Below, piece after piece: positions 23,233-31,700 of a stretch of 64,000 nt of DNA (position 1 is its first letter; each line of letters begins with the position of its first letter). Source of the DNA: a virus; the IMG/VR virus record IMGVR_UViG_3300007852_000001, positions 1-64,000 of that record; one strand, 5' to 3'. Made by a program: the position numbers and the translations under genes. The notes beneath the pieces were generated by a model, which searched no databases, was not told the origin of the DNA, and saw nothing but the letters and a program-made list of their open reading frames with translations.

Positions 23233-23512
23233 TACAGTACCACAGCGGAAGTTGGACAGCGACCGTATCAGAATCGATTTAGAGCCGCTCAGTGGCGTCG
23301 TGTTCGAGGTTGAAGACCAAAAGGTCCAAGACCTTGGCCTCACTAAGGTCGTCGTTGTGAGCCTCACAGCGCCGTCTGAGACGTACGACGGTGAGGCGGC
23401 CTACATTATCAAGTGGGCGCTGCACAGTAAGACGGCAGAGGTCGTGCAGTTAGAGCCTGAGAGAGAAGCACACGAAATCACACTCGACAGCATCGTGGCC
23501 GTCGAAGACTAA
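23225..23512 (+). CDS. Hypothetical beta-rich protein (95 aa)
   Basis: A 95-residue protein with alternating hydrophobic strands (IRIDLEPLSGVVFEVE, KVVVVSLTAPSE) suggesting a small barrel. Last gene of the HD operon; a new promoter for the RNA ligase gene begins within 10 nt of its stop. No family recognised. Confidence 0.6.
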   Translation: MADTVPQRKLDSDRIRIDLEPLSGVVFEVEDQKVQDLGLTKVVVVSLTAPSETYDGEAAYIIKWALHSKTAEVVQLEPEREAHEITLDSIVAVED

Positions 23513-23555
23513 ATCGAAACTCTTTTTACCACGGGTCTCCTTTCTTACAGTAGAG

Positions 23556-24470
23556 ATGGAGAAATTCCCGAAAGTCAAATATCCGAACGACCCCGAGACC
23601 GACGGCCTCAAGGCTGGTGAGGTTGTCGTCACCGAGAAACTGGACGGTGCCAACTTCCGCTTCACGTGGGACGACGACGGTGAACTGTGGATAGGCACCC
23701 GCAACCACAAGTACAGGCATGACGACGAGAACGTTCCGAAGGCGTTCCGCCATGCCGTTGAGTACATCCGTGAGACTGTGAACTACGAGCCGCGGTTCTC
23801 GAACTACACGATGTACGGCGAGGCCATGCACTTACACAGCCTCCGCTACGAAGACGTGGACTACGTGCAGCCGTCGAAAGGCTCCGCCTACTTCGGCAGC
23901 GAGCCGAACGTCGTCGTCTTCGACGCTCTCGACAACATCACTGGTGACTGGCTACCGTGGCACAGCGTCACGGCACTCGCCAACGACATGGGGCTAACCA
24001 CGACACGGGTTCTCGAACGTGGCGACCCAGAGCATGTCTCGTTCGACGTGCCCGAAGAGTCGATGTTCGGCGGCCCGCCCGAGGGCATCATAGTTCGACG
24101 CGTCGACGGTAGCGTCCGCGCCAAGAAGGTGACGGACTCGTTCAGCGAGAAGAACGTAGTCGCGTTCAACGACAAGAATAAGGCACAGACCGACTCTGGT
24201 GAGTTTGTTGCGTCGTACGTCACGGACGCCCGCATCGAGAAGCAGGCTCACAAACTCGTGGACAGTGGCGAGTACGAACGCCTTGAGATGGCGATGATGG
24301 AAGACCTACCCCGCGAAGTCCTCAAGGACGTGATGGGCGAGAACGGGTGGGACCTTCTCACGTCGGGCGGTTTCGAGGGCATGTGGGACGACGACTTCAA
24401 GTCTGAGGTGCGGTCGAAGGCGTCGAAGAAGTGCGCTCGCGTCCTCAAGAACGAGGTAAATGCCCTCTGA
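23556..24470 (+). CDS. Rnl2-type RNA ligase (304 aa)
   Basis: A nucleotidyltransferase with motif I EKLDGANF (adenylated lysine K28), YGEAMH (87-92), motif IIIa-like VVVFDAL (119-125), motif IV EGIIVR (176-181) and motif V RAKKV (188-192). This matches T4 Rnl2/REL-type RNA ligases, which seal 3'-OH/5'-phosphate RNA ends. The C-terminal 80 residues are helical, as in Rnl2. The promoter is CGAAACTCTTTTTACC about 40 nt upstream. The gene directly precedes a zinc-ribbon gene and the structured RNA locus, which suggests an RNA repair or processing role on those RNAs; this is inference. Confidence 0.85.
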   Translation: MEKFPKVKYPNDPETDGLKAGEVVVTEKLDGANFRFTWDDDGELWIGTRNHKYRHDDENVPKAFRHAVEYIRETVNYEPRFSNYTMYGEAMHLHSLRYEDVDYVQPSKGSAYFGSEPNVVVFDALDNITGDWLPWHSVTALANDMGLTTTRVLERGDPEHVSFDVPEESMFGGPPEGIIVRRVDGSVRAKKVTDSFSEKNVVAFNDKNKAQTDSGEFVASYVTDARIEKQAHKLVDSGEYERLEMAMMEDLPREVLKDVMGENGWDLLTSGGFEGMWDDDFKSEVRSKASKKCARVLKNEVNAL

Positions 24471-24595
24471 TGTGTTGGGAATGTGGCTCGGCTGGCGAAC
24501 TTGAGAAAGCGGAGGACAGCGACCACTGGGAGGGACGGTGCCCGAACTGTGGTAACGAATTCGAGACCGTAATTTGGGACCGTGAATTGGAGTAA
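24470..24595 (+). CDS. Zinc-ribbon microprotein (41 aa)
   Basis: CWEC (2-5) and CPNC (24-27) with tryptophans between them. The ATG overlaps the RNA ligase stop (TGATG), so the pair is coupled; it may be an RNA-binding accessory of the ligase, though nothing beyond context shows this. Confidence 0.65.
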   Translation: MCWECGSAGELEKAEDSDHWEGRCPNCGNEFETVIWDRELE

Positions 24596-24661
24596 GGCCG
24601 TTGCGGAGGTACTTTCGGGGCTTGACCCCCACGGTAGTATCCGCGAAGGCGTTGACCAGAA

Positions 24662-24695
24662 TCGAAAGCCTTAATAAGGAGTAGTGCGTAGGTGT
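24662..24695 (+). promoter_or_regulatory. Promoter of the RNA locus
   Basis: BRE-like TCGAAAG followed by CCTTAATAAGGAGTAG, i.e. a class B TATA box with AATA core. No start codon with a good frame lies 25-40 nt downstream, so it seems dedicated to non-coding RNA. Confidence 0.55.
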
Positions 24696-24811
24696 AGACA
24701 GGTCGTGCCCGACGGCCATAGTACCGAGGTCGCCCCTTGGAAAAAAGCAACAAAGAGCATCGGGAACATTACGCTCGTGAGGGGTCATACCCTTACGGGT
24801 GTCTTGCAGTA

Positions 24812-24880
24812 GGGTTTGAAGGGTAGAACAGTGGTCGGCTCCAAACCGACCGCTTGGGGGTGCAACTCCTTCCAAATCCA
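24812..24880 (+). tRNA. tRNA-Trp-like element (anticodon CCA), atypical D-arm
   Basis: Acceptor GGGTTTG pairs with CAAATCC (24873-24879, one wobble) and is followed by A73. The anticodon stem GTCGG/CCGAC (24834-24850) holds the loop CTCCAAA with anticodon CCA at 24841-24843 region. The T-stem GGGGG/CCTTC encloses the loop TGCAACT. Only 13 nt lie between the two-base linker and the anticodon stem, so a normal D-arm cannot form unless it uses GTTT/GAAC at the cost of the acceptor. T-loop position 55 is G rather than T. Possibly a minimal tRNA, a degraded tRNA or a tRNA mimic. Confidence 0.5.
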
Positions 24881-25209
24881 CTTTAGGGCCAGCAAAGGGC
24901 GTGGTCTGCCGCTGGCCGACAACACGACACAATATAAATGAAACGGAGTCACTGATGGTAACGAGTTAGCGGGAGCCTGTCCGACGGCCGTCCCTATGTG
25001 GCCCACGTAGGACAGGTGGGCGCTCGGTAACGTCAGGGTTAAAGGCACAGCCGCTCACTGTAATTGTTTGAGGCTATCGGCAGAACTGGTTACTCTGCCA
25101 CAGAGCCTACAAGATGTCGTGCAGTAATCGGCCAGCACTGAAAGCAATAGCCGACACGGCATATCCACCAAGGTGGACGGGAAACCGTCCTGAGGCCTCT
25201 TTACTACGC

Positions 25210-25282
25210 GCCACTGACGCATAGAGATACGATGCACCGCCCTTGTAAGGCGGAGAGGGGAGTGTAAGTCTCCACGGTGGCT
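25210..25282 (+). tRNA. tRNA-Thr (anticodon TGT), non-canonical elbow
   Basis: A 73-nt cloverleaf: acceptor GCCACTG/CGGTGGC, D-stem GCAT/ATGC, anticodon stem CCGCC/GGCGG with loop CTTGTAA (anticodon TGT at 25244-25246), variable AGAG, T-stem GGGAG/CTCCA with loop TGTAAGT and discriminator T73, which fits haloarchaeal threonine tRNAs. The nine-base D-loop AGAGATACG lacks the GG pair, and T-loop position 55 is G. The usual D-loop/T-loop tertiary contacts (G18-Psi55, G19-C56) therefore cannot form in the standard way. Confidence 0.7.
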
Positions 25283-25345
25283 TTAGCAGAAGCGAAAGCC
25301 ACAGTCTCCACGGTGGCTTTTACGCAGAGCAGAAGCGAAAGTCTT
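25267..25345 (+). repeat. Direct repeat of the tRNA-Thr 3' end
   Basis: AGTCTCCACGGTGGCTTT occurs at 25267-25284 (inside the tRNA) and again at 25303-25320; each is followed by GCAGAAGCGAAAG (25286-25298 and 25329-25341). AAAGCCAC (25295-25302) can pair with GTGGCTTT (25313-25320), which may serve as a terminator or processing hairpin after the tRNA. Confidence 0.65.
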
Positions 25346-25375
25346 TTTATCCCCTGTCTCCTAACGTAGGATGTA

Positions 25376-25984
25376 ATGGGACTCTTCGGACCATCCAAGT
25401 CGGAACTGGCAGACCGCATTGAGGAACTGGAAGCAACAGTTGAAGAGCAGAAGCAGCAAATGCAGGACGAAATTCTGTCACTAAAAGAGCGTGTCGACCG
25501 AAAAGAGGACGAAGCGCGGAGTCAGGCAGAGAACGCTGCACAGATAGCCCACGCAGTTGGTCGTATTCACACCAACAATTTCAAAGAAGTGCAGGACAAG
25601 GACGGCGTTGTCGAAACGCTGGACGAACCGCGGCTCGCGTGGAAGGCGACTAACAACAACGTGGTAAAACTCCTCATTCCCGAGGGGGCACGCGTCGTGC
25701 ATCCGTGGAAGAGCGATGTGTCCCGCGGTAGGAAGAAGCGCACGGACGAGGCTATTCCCGTTGCCTTCTACGACGTAAAAAAGGGTGGTATCATTTTCTC
25801 TAAAAAGCGAGATGAACAGCCGAACATGATGGTGTCTGACCGCTCGAAGAAGGACAGTATGTTCGAGTACAACATCGGCGAGAAAGCCACTCCGAACAAG
25901 CCGCTCAACACGCGTCTTGACAAAGAGTGTACGTCTGGCATCCACTTCTTCACCACGGAAGAGAAAGCCGTCAAGTGGTGCTAA
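25376..25984 (+). CDS. Coiled-coil protein with DUF5758-like C-terminal domain (202 aa)
   Basis: Residues 6-60 form a heptad-rich coiled coil (SELADRIEELEATVEEQKQQ). Residues 90-202 match the pattern of the DUF5758 domain found in many phages: LLIPEGARVVHPWK, a basic strand, and a terminal ECTSGIHFFTTEEKAVKWC in place of the usual C-x-GIHFF-x-EAE ending. The function of that domain is unknown. The class B promoter (CGAAAGTCTTTTTATCCCC) overlaps the end of the RNA locus. Confidence 0.7.
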   Translation: MGLFGPSKSELADRIEELEATVEEQKQQMQDEILSLKERVDRKEDEARSQAENAAQIAHAVGRIHTNNFKEVQDKDGVVETLDEPRLAWKATNNNVVKLLIPEGARVVHPWKSDVSRGRKKRTDEAIPVAFYDVKKGGIIFSKKRDEQPNMMVSDRSKKDSMFEYNIGEKATPNKPLNTRLDKECTSGIHFFTTEEKAVKWC

Positions 25985-26051
25985 GTAGCACACTGACGTA
26001 GCGGCGGTCGACCGAAAGCCTTTTTATCCCCCGTCTCCTAATGCAAGTGTA

Positions 26052-26402
26052 ATGGGAGACACAGCCATGAACATTCCTGTGAAGGTTCGGACGCACGAAC
26101 TGAATCAGATGCAGACGATGGTGCCGAACGTCATCGAGCAGTTAAAACAGGCCGAACTGGACGACGCAGTTGCCGACATGTCACGCATCTTCGACTCGTA
26201 CGTGCGCGACGTTGAGGTCACGTATCCGCAGGACGACTTCGCGGCCTACGTGTCGATGCCGCCCGAAGACTGGCGTCTGACTGTGCGGCACCTCAACCGT
26301 GCCCGACACGATGAGGGGACTATCCGCGTGCAGTACCTTCAGAGCAAACTCGTGAGCCGCGTCGAAGAGCGACTTGCGGACATCGAGGACAACGATGACT
26401 GA
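26052..26402 (+). CDS. Hypothetical protein (116 aa)
   Basis: A 116-residue helical protein without known motifs, with a class B promoter (AAAGCCTTTTTATCCCCC) about 27 nt upstream. Its stop overlaps the next start (ATGA). Confidence 0.65.
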   Translation: MGDTAMNIPVKVRTHELNQMQTMVPNVIEQLKQAELDDAVADMSRIFDSYVRDVEVTYPQDDFAAYVSMPPEDWRLTVRHLNRARHDEGTIRVQYLQSKLVSRVEERLADIEDNDD

Positions 26403-26949
26403 GACCACCACGAACGCGAAGCAGATGTCGCTGATGTTGAACGGTGTCGAAAAAGGTGACGACATGAGCGTCTACATCGGAGAGGCTGAGGGCCACTACC
26501 GTGGTGAAGTTATCGCCATCGATGATGGTGAGAACGAGGCCGAGGTCTACGACATCAAGGTCACCATCGATGACGGTGAACTGACGCACGAGGTCTGTAG
26601 CCGCTACACTGGTGACGGGGGTGGGGAACATGCACTGTCGGACGCCTCTGACTTCGACACGTTCGCCATTGCAGGCAGAGAGTACGAAGTGTCGGCGCTG
26701 GCCACGTGGGGGGAGAGTGACGTTCCCAATGACACGCTGTCTGACTTCGAAGACGAGGAGCAAGAAGAGATAGCCGAAAGGATGGGAGAAGAGTTAGAAG
26801 ACCTCTCGCGTGCCCTCACGGAGTTGCAGGCGATGCGCAAGTCCTGTCGACGCTTTCTCGACGGTGACATCACGCTGGCCGAGATGGAAGAAGAGATGCG
26901 TATGGTTGAGATGGACAGCGGTGGTCGTCTCGTCCTCGACAGGCGTTAA
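26395..26949 (+). CDS. Hypothetical acidic protein (184 aa)
   Basis: Residues 20-115 look beta-rich (GHYRGEVIAIDDGENEAEVY) and residues 118-170 form a long acidic helix (coiled coil likely). No family is recognised. The ATG at 26395 is coupled to the preceding stop. Confidence 0.65.
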   Translation: MTETTTNAKQMSLMLNGVEKGDDMSVYIGEAEGHYRGEVIAIDDGENEAEVYDIKVTIDDGELTHEVCSRYTGDGGGEHALSDASDFDTFAIAGREYEVSALATWGESDVPNDTLSDFEDEEQEEIAERMGEELEDLSRALTELQAMRKSCRRFLDGDITLAEMEEEMRMVEMDSGGRLVLDRR

Positions 26950-27017
26950 CGTAGTAGAAGAGAATCGAAACCCTTATTAGTGCATAGACCGTAAAAGTAA
27001 ACGCGAAGAAGAACCCA

Positions 27018-27431
27018 ATGACACTCGCAGACTACATCCCCTTTATCGGGACCGACAAAGACGAACCGACCACTGAAACGCTTGCCGAACTGTTCCGCCA
27101 GCGCGAGGCTACACTTGACCTGACGGCAGCCTTTCACCAGCCTGAGGGTAACACCCTCAACGAGCCGACGGCCGTGTTCCCGTACACGCTCTACGACTCG
27201 GGCGGAGAGCCGTACGGCACTGGCACAAAGGAATTCATCATCCCCGAGGACGGCTTCACGGACAACGATGCGTTTGTGACGCTGTTCGTCGGCTACCTCA
27301 CGGACACGGACACCGAAGACGTTGGTGTCGAGACGCTCGGCGCTGTCGAGGGCAGTGAATCCCCCGCTGAACTGACCGACGCTGGCGACATCATCGTTGG
27401 CGACGAGGCCGACATCGGGGGCGGTAACTGA
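27018..27431 (+). CDS. Hypothetical protein (137 aa)
   Basis: A 137-residue acidic beta-rich protein. A weak TATA (CCCTTATTAGTGC) about 40-45 nt upstream gives it a short leader. Its stop overlaps the next ATG (TGATG). No family recognised. Confidence 0.6.
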   Translation: MTLADYIPFIGTDKDEPTTETLAELFRQREATLDLTAAFHQPEGNTLNEPTAVFPYTLYDSGGEPYGTGTKEFIIPEDGFTDNDAFVTLFVGYLTDTDTEDVGVETLGAVEGSESPAELTDAGDIIVGDEADIGGGN

Positions 27432-28003
27432 TGGTCGACCCTGCACTCGTCGGTCTCGGCATCGGTGCCGCCTCGCTGGCCGCCGCGGCCGCCTACTCCT
27501 TCTTCACGGGGGAGGAAACGTCCGCGAGCGTGGACATCGACGGCGACGGTGAGTCGGACGTGAGCGCCACGTTCAACGGCGAAGACGAGGAAGAAGCACC
27601 GTCCGACATGACCTACGAAGAGGTCGAGGAAGACGCAGAGCCGACCATCGAGTCGCTCGAAGGCTGTGAGACGCTCGAAGACATCAAGGGCGTCGGGCCG
27701 CAGCGGGCCGAAGACCTGACGGCGGCTGGACTCACCACGCCCGAGGACGTGTATTACGCGGCCGACTCCACGCTCCTCGACGTGACTGGCTTCGGCCCGC
27801 GGGCCGTGGACATGGTTCGTGGTGACATAGGCAGTGTCGAGGACGAGTCGTCGGGAAACTCCAACGGGTCGGAAGCATCGGACGGCTCCGACGAACCGTC
27901 TGGTGGGACGGACGAGAAGTCGTCGCCTTCCGACGAGGATGGGGAGTCGTCCGACGATGGCGAGCAGACCGCGGACGAGACGGGCGGTGGCGAAGAGAAG
28001 TAG
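27431..28003 (+). CDS. Membrane-anchored helix-hairpin-helix protein (190 aa)
   Basis: Residues 5-25 (LVGLGIGAASLAAAAAYSFF) form a single N-terminal membrane helix. Residues about 82-130 are a helix-hairpin-helix domain (LEDIKGVGPQRAEDL and LLDVTGFGPRAVDMV), of the type used for non-specific DNA binding. The last 55 residues are acidic and disordered. An N-terminal anchor fused to HhH suggests tethering viral DNA or replication proteins to the membrane; this is inference. Confidence 0.7.
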   Translation: MVDPALVGLGIGAASLAAAAAYSFFTGEETSASVDIDGDGESDVSATFNGEDEEEAPSDMTYEEVEEDAEPTIESLEGCETLEDIKGVGPQRAEDLTAAGLTTPEDVYYAADSTLLDVTGFGPRAVDMVRGDIGSVEDESSGNSNGSEASDGSDEPSGGTDEKSSPSDEDGESSDDGEQTADETGGGEEK

Positions 28004-28082
28004 TTGAAGAGCGAATAGAGAAGAAGCGGTTGTTGTAACTCCTTTTCAACACGTTTTTATACCCGTAGTGCCTACTACAGGT

Positions 28083-28661
28083 ATGGCACGAGAACTATCG
28101 GTCGCGCTCGACATTGAGGGAGTGTTAGCGGACACGCACGCCCGTACCGAAGAGCGTAGTGACCTACTCGAACCAGAACACTGCCCGCCAGTCGACTGGG
28201 ACTTCCCGACGGAGGAACACATGGACGAGTTTCTGCACGTTAGTCAGAACTTGTGGCACAATCACAACCACACCATTCCACCGATGGTTGACGACCTGCG
28301 GACACCGACACGGGCGCTGAGCCGCGCTCACAACGTCGACATCGTGACGCACCGCAGCAACGTCGACAACCAGTTACGGGAGTGGCTCGACGGCTACGGC
28401 GTCGACTACAACGACTTTATCGTCGCCAAGGGCAACAAGTCCGACGCTGGTGACTACGACGTACACATCGATGACAGCCCGAGAGTGGCCGCTGATGCCG
28501 TTTCTTCGGACCGATACTGCATCCTTATCGACCGACCCTACAATCAGCATGTGAAGCCGCACACGCGCTTAGAGAGGGTGTCTGACGTGGCCGAAGCCTG
28601 TGAGTTTCTGGCCCGTGCAGACGTGTCGGCACTTGGGTCGTTGCGGGAACTACACGAGTAA
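28083..28661 (+). CDS. HAD-like 5'-nucleotidase/phosphatase family protein (192 aa)
   Basis: Motif I is DIEGVLADT starting at D10, motif II is IVTHRS, and motif IV-like IDDSPRVA follows, a small HAD fold similar to deoxyribonucleotidases. The second motif I acid is Glu (E12) instead of the usual Asp general acid, so activity may be altered. The class B promoter is 27 nt upstream. It lies just before the DNA polymerase and may recycle nucleotides. Confidence 0.65.
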   Translation: MARELSVALDIEGVLADTHARTEERSDLLEPEHCPPVDWDFPTEEHMDEFLHVSQNLWHNHNHTIPPMVDDLRTPTRALSRAHNVDIVTHRSNVDNQLREWLDGYGVDYNDFIVAKGNKSDAGDYDVHIDDSPRVAADAVSSDRYCILIDRPYNQHVKPHTRLERVSDVAEACEFLARADVSALGSLRELHE

Positions 28662-28668
28662 AAACAGA

Positions 28669-28701
28669 AGGCTTTTATACCCGTAGCGCCTAACTAGTAG
28701 T
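28669..28701 (+). promoter_or_regulatory. Class B promoter of the DNA polymerase gene
   Basis: AGAAGGCTTTTATACCCGTAG followed by CGCCTAACTAGTAGT and the ATG at 28702; leaderless spacing. Confidence 0.65.
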
Positions 28702-31700
28702 ATGACAGGCCTCGGCGACTTCGTGGAAGAAGACGACGGTGGTGGGAGTAACAGCACCACCGAGGAACTGCATGTAATGCAGGTGGAGCATGGGGAACAC
28801 TACGGTGACCCCGTGGTTCATCTCTGGTGTTGGACCGAAGACGGCAAGCGACGGTGGGTCGAGGTTACGGGCCACCGTCCCTCGTTTTACATCCGTGAAG
28901 AAGCCTACACGCAGCGGACGAAGAATCATCAGTGGGTCTCGGGCGCTGGCGCTGGTTTTCAGTCCATTCACGGCGACGACCTCGTGAAGATTGAGACGGA
29001 ACTGCCGAAGCACGTCAACGGTAAGTATGACCAGAAGGGTCTCAGTGAATACTTTGACGAGACGTGGGAGGCCGACGTGTTCTACGAGTCTCGCTTCCTG
29101 ATTGACACGGGCATCAAGACGCACTTCCGTGTTGACCGTGACGACACGTGGAGCAGTCAGTCCTACGATGGCGACTACCGCGTGGACGTGGGCGATATTG
29201 AGGCCGTTGAAGACCCCGACTGGCGGGCTGAACCCCGTACTATTACGACGGACATCGAGGTTCTTTCACCCGATGGCTTCCCCGAGGCCGCTGACGCCGA
29301 CCAGCCCGTCACGGCCATCACGGCCTACGACAACTACGACGAGCAGTACACGGTATGGGCACTGCGGCACGAAGACTGGGAGATGTCAGACCGTGAGGTG
29401 CGTAACGCCGTGATGCAGAATCGGCCGTCGACCATCGAACTGGAAGACGTGTCACTGCCCGTCAACATCAACGAGGTTCGCGTGTTCGACTCGAACAGCG
29501 AGTCCGACATGTTGGCTGACTACAACGACTACGTGGGTGAGCGACAGCCAGACCTCCTTGGTGGGTGGAATTCGTCGGCCACGGACAACGGCGACGCGTT
29601 CGACTACCCGTACCTGTTGAACCGCTGTAAGGCGCTCAACGACACGTCCTTTCGACAGTGGTCCCCTATTGGAGAATTGTGGACTTCGCGGCGTGGTCGG
29701 GAACAGAACTTGACAATTAGTGGCAAGGGCGTCGCGTTCTTCGACATGATGCAGTCCTACAAGAAGACGCAGTGGTCGGAGTCGACGGGCGGGTGGGGTC
29801 TTGACAACATCTCGAAGAGCGAACTGCCACTCGAAGCCGCCAAGTTGGAGATGGACGACCTTGACAACGCGTGGCGCGACGAGCCGACGCAGTTCCTCAA
29901 GTACAACATCCGTGACGTTCAGGCCGTCGTGGGCATCGACCAGTCGGCCGACGTGATGGACATGTTCCAGAATCTTCGGTCGCTGGCAGGTGCCCAGTTC
30001 GAAAACTGTCACAATAACATCGACCTTCTCGACGTGATGATTCTGCGGTACGCGAAGGAGATGGGCGTGGCGCTGCCGACGAACACGAAGCCCGACCGAG
30101 GATGGTACTACGGCGCACACGTGTTCGAGCCTGAACTTGGCCGCCACGAAAACGTCGTCTACCCCGACCTGTGGTCGATGTACCCGAACATGATTCGAAA
30201 CTGCAACATGTCGCCCGAAACCATCATCGGGACCAAGGAAGACTTAGAGGCCTCTGAGTACACCGAGGACGACTGCCGCTGGTCTTACATCGACACTCGG
30301 AACACGAATGTTAAAAATCCCGACGACATGACGGGCGCTGCGGACCCTGTGTATGAGAAGGTATACTTCATCAAGCCGTCGATTCAGACGGGCTTCATGA
30401 CAGAAGTGGTGGACGACCTGATGGGCATGAAGGACGCCTACGACGGTACGCCACTGTACGCCGCCATCAAGCGGGTCGTGAACAGCGTCTACGGCGTGTA
30501 CGGCGACTCCGACTCCTACGGAAAGGGCTACCGCCTGTTCGACTGGCGTATCGCTGAGGGCATCTGTCTCGGCGGTCGCAAGATGATTCAGGACTCGTCT
30601 GAAAAGTACGTTGACGCGCTGAACGACATCAAGGACGAGCGTGGGTTCGAGGGCGACTACGCCTACCGCGTGGGCGGTGACACGGACTCAGTGATGACCT
30701 CTATCCCGTTCATGGATGTTGACACGTCCGAAGACGCGGCAACCACGACCGTCGACTGTGTGAAGAAAGGCGAGATGGAGGTGCCCGCTCACTACGACGA
30801 GTACAAGGACATCGTGGACGTGGCGACGGAGGCCGCCAGCCGCGTGAACGACTGGTACACGGAGTGGACGGCCGAGACCTTCAACCTGACACCCGTCGGG
30901 TTCACACCCGACGATATAGGCAGCGACGAATACGACGCTGCCGATGAGGTTCACCACTTCTGTGAGTTGGAGATTGAGTCGTACGGCCCGCGCTGTTTCA
31001 TTCCCGAAGGCGTCACCAAGAAGAAGGCCAAGAAGCGGTACGCGGAGATTATCGCATGGGAAGAGGGCGAGTGGTTCGACCCGCCCGAATTCTCGGTCAC
31101 GGGCATCGACATCGTACGCTCGGACCGTGCAAAGGCCACGCGTGACATCCTTGAGCAGGTCCTACAGAGCATCCTGCGGGAAGACGACCCGATTGTGGCG
31201 CGCACGGAAGTGTACGACATCATCAATGACGTGGTGTACGACATCAAGGCCAAGGAACGCCCGCTGTCGTACATCGCCCGCCCCAAGGGCATGTCGAAAG
31301 ACCCGTCGAAGTACGGCTCGCCGACCCACACGCCGCTGCCGACCTACCGTGGAGCGAAGTACGCGACCGAACACTTCGACCACGAACGGCTGACGGCTGG
31401 CTCCAAGCCCGAACTACTGTACATCAAGGAGGGCAAGACTGGTGACTACCCGTCGACCTACTCCCGTAGTCTCGACACGAAGGAGGCTGGCGCTCCAGTG
31501 GACGCAGTGGCCGTTCAGGAGCCTGACAAACTGCCGCAGGACTTCACGGTGGACACATCGAAGATGATTGAAAAAGTCCTTGAGGACCCGCTCACGCCGA
31601 TTCTGTCGCCGATGGGCTGGACGTTCGAGAACGCACTCGACTCGGACACCTACCACGAGATGCACACGGACAAGGACCAGAACGCACTGTCAAACTTCAT

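Larger units (their letters stand above)
24596..25375 (+). ncRNA. Structured non-coding RNA locus
   Basis: About 780 bp with no credible protein. A promoter (CGAAAGCCTTAATAAGGAG, about 24663-24681) points into it. Visible helices are: CGTGAGGG/CCCTTACG (about 24776-24797); GGCCAGC/GCTGGCC (24887-24917); CCTGTCC/GGACAGG (24976-25016); a three-segment stem TTGT-AGGCT-GGCAGA with TCTGCC-AGCCT-ACAA (25064-25112); TGTCGTG/CACGGCA (25115-25161); and GGACGG-GAAA-CCGTCC (25175-25190), a GNRA tetraloop hairpin. Two tRNA-like units lie at 24812-24880 and 25210-25282. RNase P, SRP and 5S RNA signatures were looked for by eye and not found. Confidence 0.6.

Noticed and set aside
24700-24760. Resemblance of GACGGCCATAGTACCGAGG to haloarchaeal 5S rRNA
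   Set aside because: Only a few bases around GGCCATAG match; the rest of the 5S secondary structure and the conserved loop C/E sequences are missing.
24755-24800. A CAT-centred hairpin that might be a tRNA-Met anticodon arm
   Set aside because: The hairpin closes to a six-base loop with an eight-bp stem, and no acceptor, D or T arms of proper length can be placed around it.
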